A stretch of DNA of 64,000 bases from Apodemus sylvaticus (lineage: Eukaryota > Chordata > Mammalia > Rodentia > Muridae), in NCBI RefSeq assembly GCF_947179515.1, contig NC_067483.1:88573835-88637834 (forward strand), written 5' to 3'. Both the position numbers and the translations under genes were made by a program. Below are positions 24,178-34,922 of the stretch, in pieces (the first letter of the stretch is position 1; the number at the start of each line of letters is the position of its first letter). The notes below the pieces were generated by a model, which worked only from the letters and a program-made list of their open reading frames with translations, was not told the origin of the DNA and did not search any database.

Positions 24178-27100
24178 GTGAGACACCCTTTACCAGGCAG
24201 GGCAGACACCAAAGGGACGGCGAGTCCTGCTGTGCTCCCCTGGGACCAGAATGGGGACATGGCTGAGGATGGAGCTTTGGAAATGCACAGGCCTGGGATG
24301 GTCCTGGCCACTCTTCTCCCTGAGGGAATGTGCATTTTGTTCCCCAAAGCAGTTTCCTTCCTCCCCCCCCCCCCCCCCCGCTGCAGCGCTGAACTTTTCT
24401 CTGCATCCAGTGTGTTTGGGGCTGTGCCTGGGCAGGCCAGTTGGTCTGTGTTGGGATCATTGGAGGCTGTAGAGCAGGGCGGGTGCACCATGGCTCAAGG
24501 GCAGTGCAGCTGCCACCTGCTCATTGACTGCCCCGTGAATAGCTTATGTGTCTGTAAAAGGGTGTGGGGAAAAGAAACACATTAATTACTGCTCCAGCCG
24601 GGGTCCCTGTGTCCATGGCCTCTCTGCTCCTGCAGGGGTCACCTGTGTCCATGGCCTCTCTGCTCCTGCAGGGGTCCCTGTGTCCATGGCCTCTCTGCTC
24701 CTGCAGGGGTCACTGTGTCCATGGCCTCTCTGCTCCTGCAGGGGTCACTGTGTCTATGGCCTCTCTGCTCCTGCAGGGGTCACTGTGTCCATGGCCTCTC
24801 TGCTCCTGCAGGGGTCACCTGTGTCCATGGCCTCTCTGCTCCTGCAGGGGTCCCTGTGTCCATGGCCTCTCTGCTCCTGCAGGGGTCACCTGTGTCCATG
24901 GCCTCTCTGCTCCTGCAGGGGTCCCTGTGTCCATGGCCTCTCTGCTCCTGCAGGGGTCACTGTGTCCATGGCCTCTCTGCTCCTGCAGGGGTCACTGTGT
25001 CCATGGCCTCTCTGCTCCTGCAGGGGTCACTGTGTCCATGGCCTCTCTGCTCCTGCAGGGGTCACTGTGTCTATGGCCTCTCTGCTCCTGCAGGGGTCAC
25101 TGTGTCCATGGCCTCTCTGCTCCTGCAGGGGTCACCTGTGTCCATGGCCTCTCTGCTCCTGCAGGGGTCCCTGTGTCCATGGCCTCTCTGCTCCTGCAGG
25201 GGTCACCTGTGTCCATGGCCTCTCTGCTCCTGCAGGGGTCCCTGTGTCCATGGCCTCTCTGCTCCTGCAGGGGTCCCTGGGTTCATGGCCTCTCTGCTCC
25301 TGCAGGGGTCCCTGTGTCCATGGCCTCTCTGCTCCTGCAGGGGTCACCTGTGTCCATGGCCTCTCTGCTCCTGCAGGGGTCCCTGTGTCCATGGCCTCTC
25401 TGCTCCTGCAGGGGTCACTGTGTCCATGGCCTCTCTGCTCCTGCAGGGGTCCCTGTGTCCATGGCCTCTCTGCTCCTGCAGGGGTCACTGTGTCCATGGC
25501 CTCTCTGCTCCTGCAGGGGTCACTGTGTCTATGGCCTCTCTGCTCCTGCAGGGGTCACTGTGTCCATGGCCTCTCTGCTCCTGCAGGGGTCCCTGTGTCC
25601 ATGGCCTCTCTGCTCCTGCAGGGGTCCCTGTGTCCATGGCCTCTCTGCTCCTGCAGGGGTCCCTGTGTCCATGGCCTCTCTGCTCCTGCAGGGGTCACCT
25701 GTGTCCAAGGCCTCTCTGCTCCTGCAGGGGTGACTGTGTCCATGGCCTCTGTGCTCCTGCAGGGGTCACTGTGTCCATGGCCTCTCTGCTCCTGCAGGGG
25801 TCACTGTGTCCAAGGCCTCTCTGCTCCTGCAGGGGTCCCTGTGTCCATGGCCTCTCTGCTCCTGCAGGGGTCACTGTGTCCTTGGCCTCTCTGCTCCTGC
25901 AGGGGTCACTGTGTCCAAGGCCTCTCTGCTCCTGCAGGGGTCCCTGTGTCCATGGCCTCTCTGCTCCTGCAGGGGTCACTGTGTCCTTGGCCTCTCTGCT
26001 CCTGCAGGGGTCACTGTGTCCATGGCCTCTCTGCTCCTGCAGGGGTCACTGTGTCCATGGCCTCTCTGCTCCTGCAGGGGTCACTGTGTCCATGACCTCT
26101 CTGCTCCTGCAGGGGTCCCTGTGTCCATGGCCTCTCTGCTCCTGCAGGGGTCACTGTGTCCATGGCCTCTCTGCTCCTGCATCTATGGCAGCTCCTTATT
26201 GCTGGGAGAAAGTGGAACCCTTGCATGTTCTCTACAATAATCTTGCCATTTACAATAATTGCCAATTCCACAATTGTAGGCGGCTTGGTGAATTAAGTGG
26301 GCGTTGTTCACACATCTATGAAATGAGAAGATGACTGGGAGGGAGCTAAGAGGGAGGACACATCGTGTGGCCTGTGCAAAGCCTTCCGTTCGCTCCCAGA
26401 ATGCCCCCCACCCCATTCCACCAGGACAGAGATAGATGAGGGGAAATCTGAAGCCTGCAGGAGAGCACGCATTAGCCCCAGGGATCCAGTGACACGCGTG
26501 GGTGGCCTGCGTGGGTGGCCTGTGTGGCTTCTCCATGGTGACCATCTATGGCTGTGGGGTTCACTCTGGGCTGTGCACACAAGCCCTCTCCTGTCTCTGG
26601 TGCCCACCCTGGCTTCTTCACTGCAGGACTTACACCAGAGGATAGATGGGTTCCGGGCATCCCCGCCTTTGGAGGGCAGCCGCTTCCACTATGGCTTCAA
26701 CTCCAACTACCTGAAGAAGGTGGTGTCCTACTGGAGGAATGAGTTTGACTGGAGGAAGCAGGTGGAGATCCTCAACCAGTACCCCCACTTCAAGACCAAG
26801 ATTGAAGGTGAGATTCCAGAACAGCAGCCAGGGTGGGGAAGCAGGGAGGGCGTGAGTCTTGGGAGCAGCCTTCCTGCATGAGATGAGTCGCCTTAGGTCA
26901 ACCATACTCACCCCAGGATCCAGTGGCAGATCACTGAGGTGCCGTGGTTCACCATCTTGCCAGGATGTACAAAGAACGCTGAGTCAACAAACTGTTAGCA
27001 CTAGACAAAATGGCAGAGCAATGGCGTGGGACCTGAGACCTGCAAATTCCAGGCAGCAGTGTAGCAGGGTGCTTGAGCAGGGTCTGTACAGGAAGCCTGG

Positions 27101-30100
27101 GCTCTGGACATGACCTGCCTCAGCTCAGCCCGATGGAGTTTCAGGCTAACTTTATATTTCTCTATTCTCAGTTCTACACGGGTAGCTTTGTTGGTGTTAT
27201 CTCCAACCTAGACACAAATCTGCTGTCCTTACATGAGCTTCCCTAGGGAGCCTGTGACCATTTCAAGTGTAGATGTGGATTTGTTTCTAATTTTAACATC
27301 AAATGACATGGTAATAACATTTGAATTAAAAATAACTTCATTTCAAAAAAATAACCACTTAAGTGAACTTGAAGGTGGCAGTAAGTTTCCTAACAGAGGA
27401 GGACCTGGGAGCTATTGAGTGGGGAAATTAAGGTTCCAGCATAGGACAAGCACAGCCTTGTTTGTTGGGATCCAGCCTCGACACAGGATCAGAGCCCTCA
27501 ACTGGAAGCAGGGATATCTGGAAGGTGCATAATAAATATACACAGACTACTTTTGGGTACAAGCTGACAGGCAGTTTTTCAAAACGTAAAGTTTCTCTTC
27601 TCTCTCTCTATTTGCTCTGTCTCTCTCGCTCATTCGCTCGCAGCTTGGGGCTGCATTCTCCTGTGCACTCTGCTTCTCTCCTGTCCTGTCTCTGTCCCTC
27701 ACCCTGACTGTCTCTGTCCCTCACCCTGACTGTCTCTGTCCCCAGGGCTGGACATCCACTTCATCCACGTGAAGCCTCCCCAGCCGTCCTCAGGCCGCAC
27801 CCCAAAGCCCTTGCTGATGGTGCACGGCTGGCCCGGCTCCTTCTATGAGTTTTACAAGATCATCCCGCTGCTGACTGACCCCAAGACCCACGGCCTGAGT
27901 GACGAACATGTGTTTGAAGTCATCTGTCCCTCCATTCCTGGCTATGGCTTCTCACAGGCATCCAGCAAGAAAGGTACAGGGTCCTGAAGGGGGCGTATCC
28001 ACACTGCTCTGTCATCACAGAGCCTGCTGGGCGCAGCACCTCCCTGAGCCCTATGCTGTGTGGCTCACAGGCCCACTGGTGGCTGCAGTGTCCTAAGGAA
28101 GGCAGAACCAGGCCCGTTGTGCTGTGATCTGGGTCTTCCTTGGGACACCAACACTCCTTCTGCTAGTCTCCTGTGAGCTACTGTCTCCTTAGCCTTGGGA
28201 AAGAAAGGTCTGGGGAATTTTAGAGGCTCCTTAGTACCTACCCATGACTCCCCATTCAGTGCTTATTGTGCTGGTTAAGTTGTCTTGTGCTGTTGGAGTT
28301 CAGTGAAGTGTGCTCTGGAAGCAAGGATGCTGACACCCCACTGCATCCCTGGTTAGGAGTCAAGCACATTTATCTCCAAGCGTTCCTCAGGACAGGCTGC
28401 CCTGACTGTGTAACAGGGAGAGGGAAAAACAGCAAGCAGCTTAGAGTATTAAAACCCTTGCATCCCAAGGACAGCTGAGAAGACAACCCTATTTCTGACT
28501 GCTACTGTTCATCCATGACATAAATGCCGACGGTGGGAGGCTCATCTGGGTAGGCAAATCTGCACTGGGAATCCTGGCTGGCTGCCTCGACTTCCCTCGT
28601 TGACTCCTGCTGGGTGTTTGCAGGGTCCCTTTGCTGCTTGATTTCCCAGGGCGGTGCCTCCACGCACGTCTACAGGCTAATGTACACTTGTGATTTGATG
28701 AGGTTTGCTATTTTATCTGTTGCTGCTGCTGTACTCAAGAAACTCATTGGAAGCCCAATGTCCACCAACCGCAGACCATTGTCCAGACCATACAGAACAC
28801 CATGTCTGTCCCCTCCACACTCAGGTTTAAATTCCGTGGCCACCGCGAGGATCTTCTACAAGCTGATGTCACGACTGGGCTTCCAGAAATTCTACATTCA
28901 AGGTGGGGACTGGGGGTCCCTCATCTGCACCAACATGGCCCAGTTGGTTCCCAAGTGAGTTGGCGTAGTCATACAGGCATGGCGCTGCCTCACCAGGCTC
29001 TGTGGGTGGGTGGGATCTACACAGGACACAGGACTGTTCACCCCAGGCCCTCTTTAATAGTGTCTGAGACTTGGGGCTCCCTTAGTGAGGTCCCCCAGGT
29101 CTGGATGCTTGTGACAGAGGAAACATCTTCCCCCATTGGGTGGGAGAGGGCGTGTTGACGCCTGGGGTAGCTATGGCGGCTTTCTGAAGCAGAGGAAGGG
29201 ATCTATAGGAGTCTATGTGGGACAAGGTCTAGAACAGCCCTGAATACAAGAACACTCGAGAACTCTTTCCTGTTCCCCAACCACTTACCTCCAACTCAGT
29301 GGGTGCCCCAGAGGGACAGGGCTGGAGGAGGCTGATTGTATTCTTCATTTCTGCGGCCTCTCCCTTCCCCTCCCTCTCCTCTCACTCCTGTCCTTCCCAG
29401 CAGCCACGCCCACCCGTGCCCTTTCCTTTACCCACAGCCATGTGAAAGGCCTGCACTTGAATATGGCTTTCATTTCGAGATATGTTTACACCCTGACCCC
29501 TCTCCTGGGCCAGCGTTTTGGGAGATTTCTTGGCTACACGGAGAAAGATATCGAGCTCTTGTATCCCTATAAGGAGAAGGTTTTCTACAGCATCATGAGG
29601 GAGAGCGGCTACTTGCACATCCAGGCCACCAAACCGGACACTGTGGGTAAGCACGCCAGGGTAGTGCGGCCCAGAGGGAATCTCACTGCCCCTGAAAACA
29701 CAGCTTGCAGCAAGAAGCCCTTGACAAGGGAGCAAACATCTTTGTTTTCTGTACTGAGAACTGAACCCAGGGTATCACACTGTTTGACAAGTGATCTGTC
29801 ATTCACCATAGTTATAGTTCCACGTATGAGAAACAAAGGCTAGGGGAACCCCACAAGTTTTAGGCTAGCCTAGTCTACACAGTGAGTTCCAAGCCATCCT
29901 GGGCTACATAGCACGACTGATGACTCAAAACAAAACAAAAGAAGAACAACAAAAACAAATAAAACCAAAAAATCCTATAAACTAAAAATTTAATTCATAA
30001 GAAAAAGGATAAGATGATCAAAATATAGTTTGTTCAGTGGTATTTGGGGTACAGTTTGTTTACTCGTGGATACAGAACTCATTAACTCCCACGAATAGCT

Positions 30101-33100
30101 AGGCCAGGTGACGCTCTTGGGCTGTAGCCCAGCTGCTCTCCAGGCTGCAGCGAGAGGACCCAGAAGGTCAAGGCGTGCCCGGGTGCCTTAGGCTGCTACC
30201 AAACCTCAGAGCAAACAGAGTATTGAAGAGGCAGCTGAATGGGAACATGCTTGTCTCCAACCTGTGAAATCCCTGTGGGCAGCCACCAGTACCGAAGGAA
30301 AAAACACCTATAAATATCCTTCTTAATACACCACTGTCATTTGTACTTTCCTGGTTTTCTATCGTGTATATATAGAGCTGTAAAGAAGGGGAAAGGCACG
30401 GCTAGGTGGGCCCACTCTAGTACAGTGGGTCTCAACCTTTCTAATACTGAAACCCTTTAAAACGGTTACTCATGTTGTGATTCCTCAACCATGAAATAAT
30501 TTTGTTGCTTTTCATGACTGTAATTTTGCTACTACTTTGAATCATCATGTAAATATCTGATATGCAGGATATCTGATATGCGACCCCTGTGAAAGGGTCA
30601 GGTGATCCTAAAAATGTCACAACCCACAGTTTGAAAATTGCTGCCCTAGAAGATACAAGGACTGTCAGGTGTCCTCTGGATGTCCCCTGAGTCCACTCAG
30701 AGGACACCTGGGAGTCAGTTTGTCCACTGTGGAGCCTCCCACAGTTCCTATGGTCGCTCCACGCCCACAGCCAGGACAGCTCCTGATCATAACAGCACTT
30801 TATAAAGTAAGGCTTTCGTTCCGGTTGTGAAGCAGATGTTTGCCCTATGCTGAGAAGTGTAAAAAATGCAAAATACAACAGAGAGACGTCAGTCTCCAGC
30901 TCTTCTGCCTTCTAGCGGTGCTCCCCCGAAGAGCTTGCCAGCATTGTCCCTTACACATGTTGTAAATGCAGGTCCCCATGTGCCAGGCACAGTCGATGGC
31001 CTCTTTCCGGACCTGAATAGTCAGTTCCCTCTCACTCCCTAACTAGGGCTCCCAGGGCACTGTGTCCTGTATGTGTCCTTCAGGACTGGAGTCAAGCAGC
31101 ATGGACTCTGTGGTCTTTCTCCCTTTGCTCACCACGACTCCTGTGGGGTTGCTCTGCTGTTACCTGAGACAAGATTTTGACTGCTGGTCCTGGTACCTAG
31201 AGCCTCAGGAATGCTATACGTATACTGCCCCCTGCTGTTGCAGTGGCTAGAACAAGGCTCCATCAATACTTATTTGTAACTATTTATTCTATTTTTTTAA
31301 ACCAATATCCAGCCCATAAAAAGTGAATCCCATGAGATTGTATGGAATATAAATCTCCACTTGTTCTATGAGGCTACTCAGGCCAGGGCTCCAGATGTAG
31401 GATGCACAGCTGGACCTGCTGCCTCTCTGTGGCACCCACACACCTTGGACCAGGAGTCACATACTTTCTGGGGCCAGGCTTGAATCCGTCCCTCGCTCCC
31501 TCCCCTCCAGGCTGCGCCCTGAATGACTCTCCCGTGGGCCTGGCTGCGTACATCTTAGAAAAGTTCTCCACATGGACCAAGTCAGAATTCCGTGACCTGG
31601 AGGATGGAGGCCTGGAGAGGTGAGGGCCCACCACCTTTCTGTCAGACCTGATCCCCAGGTTCTGCCTCTCAGCCTGACATTCTATCCCTGTCTCCAGGCA
31701 CCCCACCGGCAGCCAGCAAGCTTCTTCAGGGCTCAGGAATGGAGAGGCAGATGCAAGACAGGGCCAGGGTCTTGTTCAGCCTCCTACTTGCTGATGAGAA
31801 AAAAATACATGTGCCAGGAAGTGCCCACAGCAGCAAACGCCCTCTGTGTCAGAACAACTGAGCCCTGACACTTGGGCCCTATACAGTCTGTGAGCTCTGT
31901 GGAGAGCCATGGGAGGGGACAGAGCTGAGAGAGTGCATGGTGTGAGGGTGACTGCTGTGTCCTCTGACACAGTGCTGTGCCACAGGGGCTAACCTGTACC
32001 AAGATCCTTTTTGTCACTGTCACACTGAGGGGCAGAGACTGCAAGGCTTCTGGGTCAGGTGTCCACTCAGAGCCTGGATCCACAAAGGCAGCGCTTGAGT
32101 GAGAGAGTGTCCGGAAGAGAGTTCCGTGTGGTCTGTTGGTCTGTGGTACATATCATAGAAATATGAGAAGCAGCATCTAAGGATCTCTGTCTACAGAGAA
32201 GAGACAGGAAAGGACAGAGGGACAGACATATTAAGAGGACAGAGCCCAATAAGGGCCTCAGTCCTACAGGCCCAAGCAATGTGAGCAGTTTCCGGGTGCA
32301 GGACTGAGAAGGGAGAGCAGAGGAGATGGGGGTGGGGAGGGCAGCATGTAGAAAAGGTAACCTTAGACCAGATAATGCAGCCAGCAGAGGGATGAGGGGC
32401 TAACATGGCCAAGGAGGCAGATGTGGTAATTCACTGGTAGATCACAGTTCCTGTGGGGGAAGAAAACAACATTGAAATCCTAGACCCAGACACAGTGGGC
32501 ACTGGTGTCTTCTAGGCTAAGATGTTCTCAAGAAGGGTGGCAAGGGAGCTTGGGCTGTGGTAGACCCGTGGTCCTTCAGAACATAGGCAATGTTGAGACC
32601 TTTGGAGGAGTCAGCAACTGGGATTGAAAGAGTCCCCAGGGTTAGGAGGTCACGTAGAGCTCACCACAGTTAGGACTCAGAGGACCATAGGCCTGAAACA
32701 CTGATGTCAGCGAATGTCATAGAAGGGACGAGGGCATCTGCAGTGGCCAGCCTAAAGCCAAACAGCGGCTCTTCTACAACAAAGACAGCTACAGGGGAAG
32801 GCTGGAGCTGTTCTCTGTGGAAGGCCACACCCCTGGGTGGCAGGTGTAAGTCATCAGTCCTTCTCTGGGCTCCCACATGTGAGAGCTAGGCATTGTCTGG
32901 TGTGGTGACCCTGAAGGGGACAGCCCTTTGTCCTTGACGGCCATAGCTTTCACTGAGCCTGGACATCCTGTGTGTTTTCCCAGGAAGTTCTCCCTACAAG
33001 ATCTGCTGACTAACATCATGATCTACTGGACCACAGGAACCATTGTCTCCTCCCAGCGCTTCTGCAAGGAGAACATAGGCCAAGGAGTCATGGTGCATAG

Positions 33101-33740
33101 ACATGAGAGGTTAGCCTGGCTGAGCAGGGAGGGGGACGCTGGGGCTGGGGGCTGGGTACCATCTGTCCTTGAACTCAGGGAAGACTGGATGGCCAGGTGA
33201 GAAAGACACCAAACGTCCTGAGTATCCACTACTTCAGGGTCCTGGCCTGTGTTCAGGTACTTTGGGATTCACAGGCCTATACAGAGACCCTCAGGGGAGA
33301 GCAAAGAGATAGCCCAGCAAGGTGGGCCTCAGTGGTTGCCCATGCCCTGCTGGGTGGCCCTCCCTGGCAGAGAAGGTCCCTAATGAATGAAAAGGAGGGA
33401 CTGTAATGGGAGGGTGTGGAAGCCCTTGACATTATGGGTCCATAGGACCTAGCAGAGTCCTCCCCAGGCCCTGAGTCCTCTCTGGAAACAGGAGAACACA
33501 GCACCTCAGCCTTCCCTCATCCCTCTTCTCCACAGGATGAAGGTCTTTGTGCCCACCGGCTTTTCTGCCTTCCCTTCCGAGATAATGCATGCCCCAGAAA
33601 AGTGGGTGAAGGCCAAGTACCCCAAACTCATCTCCTATTCCTACATGGAACGTGGGGGCCACTTTGCTGCCTTTGAAGAGCCCAGGCTTCTGGCCCAGGA
33701 CATCCGCAAGTTCGTGTCCCTGACTGAGCTGCAGTCATGA
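23995..33740 (+). CDS. Ephx1: Ephx1 copy B: microsomal epoxide hydrolase, complete 8-exon coding sequence (span)
   Basis: Joining the coding exons 23995-24177, 26627-26807, 27746-27973, 28825-28954, 29438-29646, 31511-31619, 32984-33109 and 33536-33740 gives 1,371 bp in one frame, 456 residues plus stop, one residue longer than mouse and rat (an extra C-terminal Ser). All introns are GT-AG and phases agree. An N-terminal hydrophobic anchor (about 1-20) places it at the ER membrane. The oxyanion-type HGWPGS motif is in exon 4, nucleophile Asp226 in GGDWGS, Tyr299 in ESGY, Glu404 in FPSE and His431 in RGGHF. The enzyme opens epoxides through an Asp226 ester intermediate. Oddity: codon 374 is TGC (Cys) instead of the family proton-donor Tyr, so activity may be reduced or altered. 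Identity as Ephx1 is certain at family level. Whether this or the upstream copy is the orthologue of single-copy Ephx1 is open. Confidence 0.95.
24599..26181 (+). repeat. Intronic minisatellite, about 45 units of 35/36 bp
   Basis: Tandem units read GGGGTCCCTGTGTCCATGGC then CTCTCTGCTCCTGCA. Variants alternate at CCCTG, CACTG or CACCTG (the last makes 36 bp) and at CCATGG, CTATGG, CCAAGG or CCTTGG. I counted 44 internal TGCAGGGG junctions. It lies in the intron between the first two coding exons. Because 35 is not a multiple of 3 and no frame contains a stop, it creates overlapping ORFs of several hundred codons in all three forward frames; these are not genes. Confidence 0.95.
26627..26807 (+). 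CDS. Ephx1: Ephx1 copy B coding exon 2 (exon 3)
   Basis: It follows the acceptor CTTCACTGCAG and ends at a GTGAGA donor, splitting the Gly122 codon. It encodes DLHQRIDGFRAS through QYPHFKTKIE, residues 62-121, the epoxide-hydrolase N-terminal domain with the conserved YWRNEFDWRKQ stretch. Confidence 0.95.
27687..27745 (+). repeat. 22-bp tandem repeat forming the exon 4 polypyrimidine tract
   Basis: TGTCTCTGTCCCTCACCCTGAC occurs twice (27687-27708 and 27709-27730), and a third partial unit becomes the acceptor TGTCTCTGTCCCCAG. The splice acceptor is thus built from a short tandem duplication. Confidence 0.9.
27746..27973 (+). CDS. Ephx1: Ephx1 copy B coding exon 3 (exon 4), HGWPGS motif
   Basis: It encodes residues 122-197 and part of 198: LDIHFIHVKPP, then MVHGWPGSFYEFYK (the HGxP motif that shapes the oxyanion hole), then ICPSIPGYGFS. 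The frame continues from the split Gly122, and a GTACAG donor follows. Confidence 0.95.
28825..28954 (+). CDS. Ephx1: Ephx1 copy B coding exon 4 (exon 5), nucleophile Asp226
   Basis: It follows a CCACACTCAG acceptor and encodes LNSVATARIF through TNMAQLVP. The nucleophile elbow is YIQGGDWGS, with Asp226. It ends at a GTGAGT donor inside the Asn241 codon. Confidence 0.95.
29438..29646 (+). CDS. Ephx1: Ephx1 copy B coding exon 5 (exon 6), Tyr299
   Basis: It encodes HVKGLHLNMAFISR through QATKPDTV, residues 242-310. It covers most of the cap region and includes Tyr299 (RESGY), one of the two tyrosines that polarise the epoxide oxygen. A GTAAGC donor follows. Confidence 0.95.
29855..29965 (+). 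mobile_element. B1-type SINE fragment
   Basis: The 'ggctagcctagtctacacagtgagttccaagccatcctgggctacat' block is the 3' half of a B1-like element with an AAAC-rich tail. It is located in the intron after exon 6. Confidence 0.65.
30423..30643 (+). mobile_element. hAT-type nonautonomous DNA element (URR1-like)
   Basis: Imperfect terminal inverted repeats (CAGTGGGTCTCAACC and GTTTGAAAATTGCTG) bound about 220 bp. Flanking 8-mers CTCTAGTA and CCCTAGAA resemble a hAT target duplication around a TCTAGA core. It is intronic to Ephx1 and carries no ORF. Confidence 0.75.
31511..31619 (+). CDS. Ephx1: Ephx1 copy B coding exon 6 (exon 7)
   Basis: It encodes CALNDSPVGLAAYILEKFST to GGLER, residues 311-347 with split ends, between a CCCTCCAG acceptor and a GTGAGG donor. 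Its last 30 bases are identical to the start of the window. Confidence 0.95.
32984..33109 (+). CDS. Ephx1: Ephx1 copy B coding exon 7 (exon 8), Tyr374 replaced by Cys
   Basis: It encodes KFSLQDLLTN through MVHRHER (residues 347-389). Codons 372-376 read CGC TTC TGC AAG GAG (Arg-Phe-Cys-Lys-Glu), so the position of the proton-donor tyrosine holds Cys. The upstream copy has TAC here. Frame, length (126 bp) and splice sites are intact. A single A to G transition relative to TAC would explain the change, but five other substitutions cluster within the same 30 bp. Confidence 0.95.
33536..33740 (+). CDS. Ephx1: Ephx1 copy B terminal coding exon (exon 9)
   Basis: It encodes MKVFVPTGFS through FVSLTELQS and a TGA. 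Glu404 and His431 are both present. Compared with the upstream copy it has Ala408 and Thr452. The extra C-terminal Ser is shared by both copies. Confidence 0.95.
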
Positions 33741-33950
33741 CGCTGGACACCACCCATGGCTTTAGCAGGAGCCCAGGTTCCTCCCGAGTCACACTTATGG
33801 AAGATGGCCCCTTTCTGAGGAATAAGCTTGTTCCCTGACCACACTGGGGGACCCTGACTTAAACCCCACAGAGCCATCTCTCAGCACCCCATATGCTTCA
33901 CCCCACTACATAGCTGTGTTGAGCTACTTGGCTTTTATGATAAATGGATT
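33741..33950 (+). other. Ephx1 copy B 3' UTR
   Basis: Conserved with 2139-2345. There is no AATAAA; a GATAAA variant at 33939-33944 is the likely poly(A) signal. Confidence 0.5.
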
Positions 33951-34837
33951 GATTTCTAAGAATGTATGGGTTAAATGCCATGTGTTTCTTCAATATCCAC
34001 ATAGGCCTTCCGTTTCAAAAGAGAGTTGCCGTGTGCTCCTCACCCCTGTCTTAGAGAGTCCTGCTGGTCCTCTGAACTTGGTCCTGCTGCCTAGGGCAGA
34101 GGGACAATTAAGCGTCACCAGCAGTCAAGACCATACTGCATTAGGCAGCCTCAGAAACCACTGACACCTCTTGGGCCACCCGGTACACAGGCACTAGGAG
34201 CAGAGATTGTATGGCTGGCAGCTGTCACTGTGAAGGCCTAAGTATTCCAGGCCCAGCCATGTCTCCAATGAGCCCAGAGTGATGAGCTGTGTGTGGTCCC
34301 ATGGTGCTCTGGCTGAGGCGGAAGGGAGGATCCCCTACACTTGCCTTTGTCCCATCGGAGCCCCTTTCTCTACCCCTCTCTCTGCCGTGATCCTGCGCCT
34401 CTGGGATTCCCAGAGTAGGATGTGGGATGCTCTTAGCCAAAGGTAGCTGCCTAGCTCTGCGATGACACTGGGGACAACACAAGGGGCTGCCTGACCTTCT
34501 GCAGTTGACAGCTTCAGAGCTGAGGACCCTCCAACCCCCAATGTGCCCCTCTATCTCCATCTCCACTCTGCCTTAATTCTCCAAATCTACAAAATGGAAC
34601 ATATACTCTGTTGTACGACATTGCTCTAAAGCATCATTAAGCAGGATCCGGATTCTTAGTTCAGAATATTCCATCTCCGTGGGCTGCCATTCTAATTCCT
34701 CAGGCCTGAGTGGGCTTTTCTCACCTGAAAACTACCTTTTCTGCTGTCACTGTCGGGCCAGATCGGGATTAACAGTGCCACTTCCACACTTCTTTCCCTT
34801 TTTTTTTTTGTGTGTGTGTCTTCTATTAATAACTCCC

Positions 34838-34922
34838 CTTCTTCCTCCTCCTTCTCCTCCTCTTCCTCCTCTTCTTTCTCCTCCTCCTTTCCCTCCTCCT
34901 CCTCTTCCTCCTCCATCCCTCC
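34838..34922. repeat. (TCC)n / (TTCC)n pyrimidine repeat
   Basis: It is an expanded pyrimidine trinucleotide tract, longer than the equivalent in the left duplicate (about 7845-7890). Confidence 0.9.

Noticed and set aside
24599..26181. CRISPR-like array
   Set aside because: The units are contiguous with no unique spacers, in a mammalian intron; it is a minisatellite.
24548..26334. ORFs of 515, 389 and 539 codons on the plus strand
   Set aside because: They are three frames of one non-coding minisatellite between the first two coding exons of Ephx1, with no stop codon in any frame of the unit.
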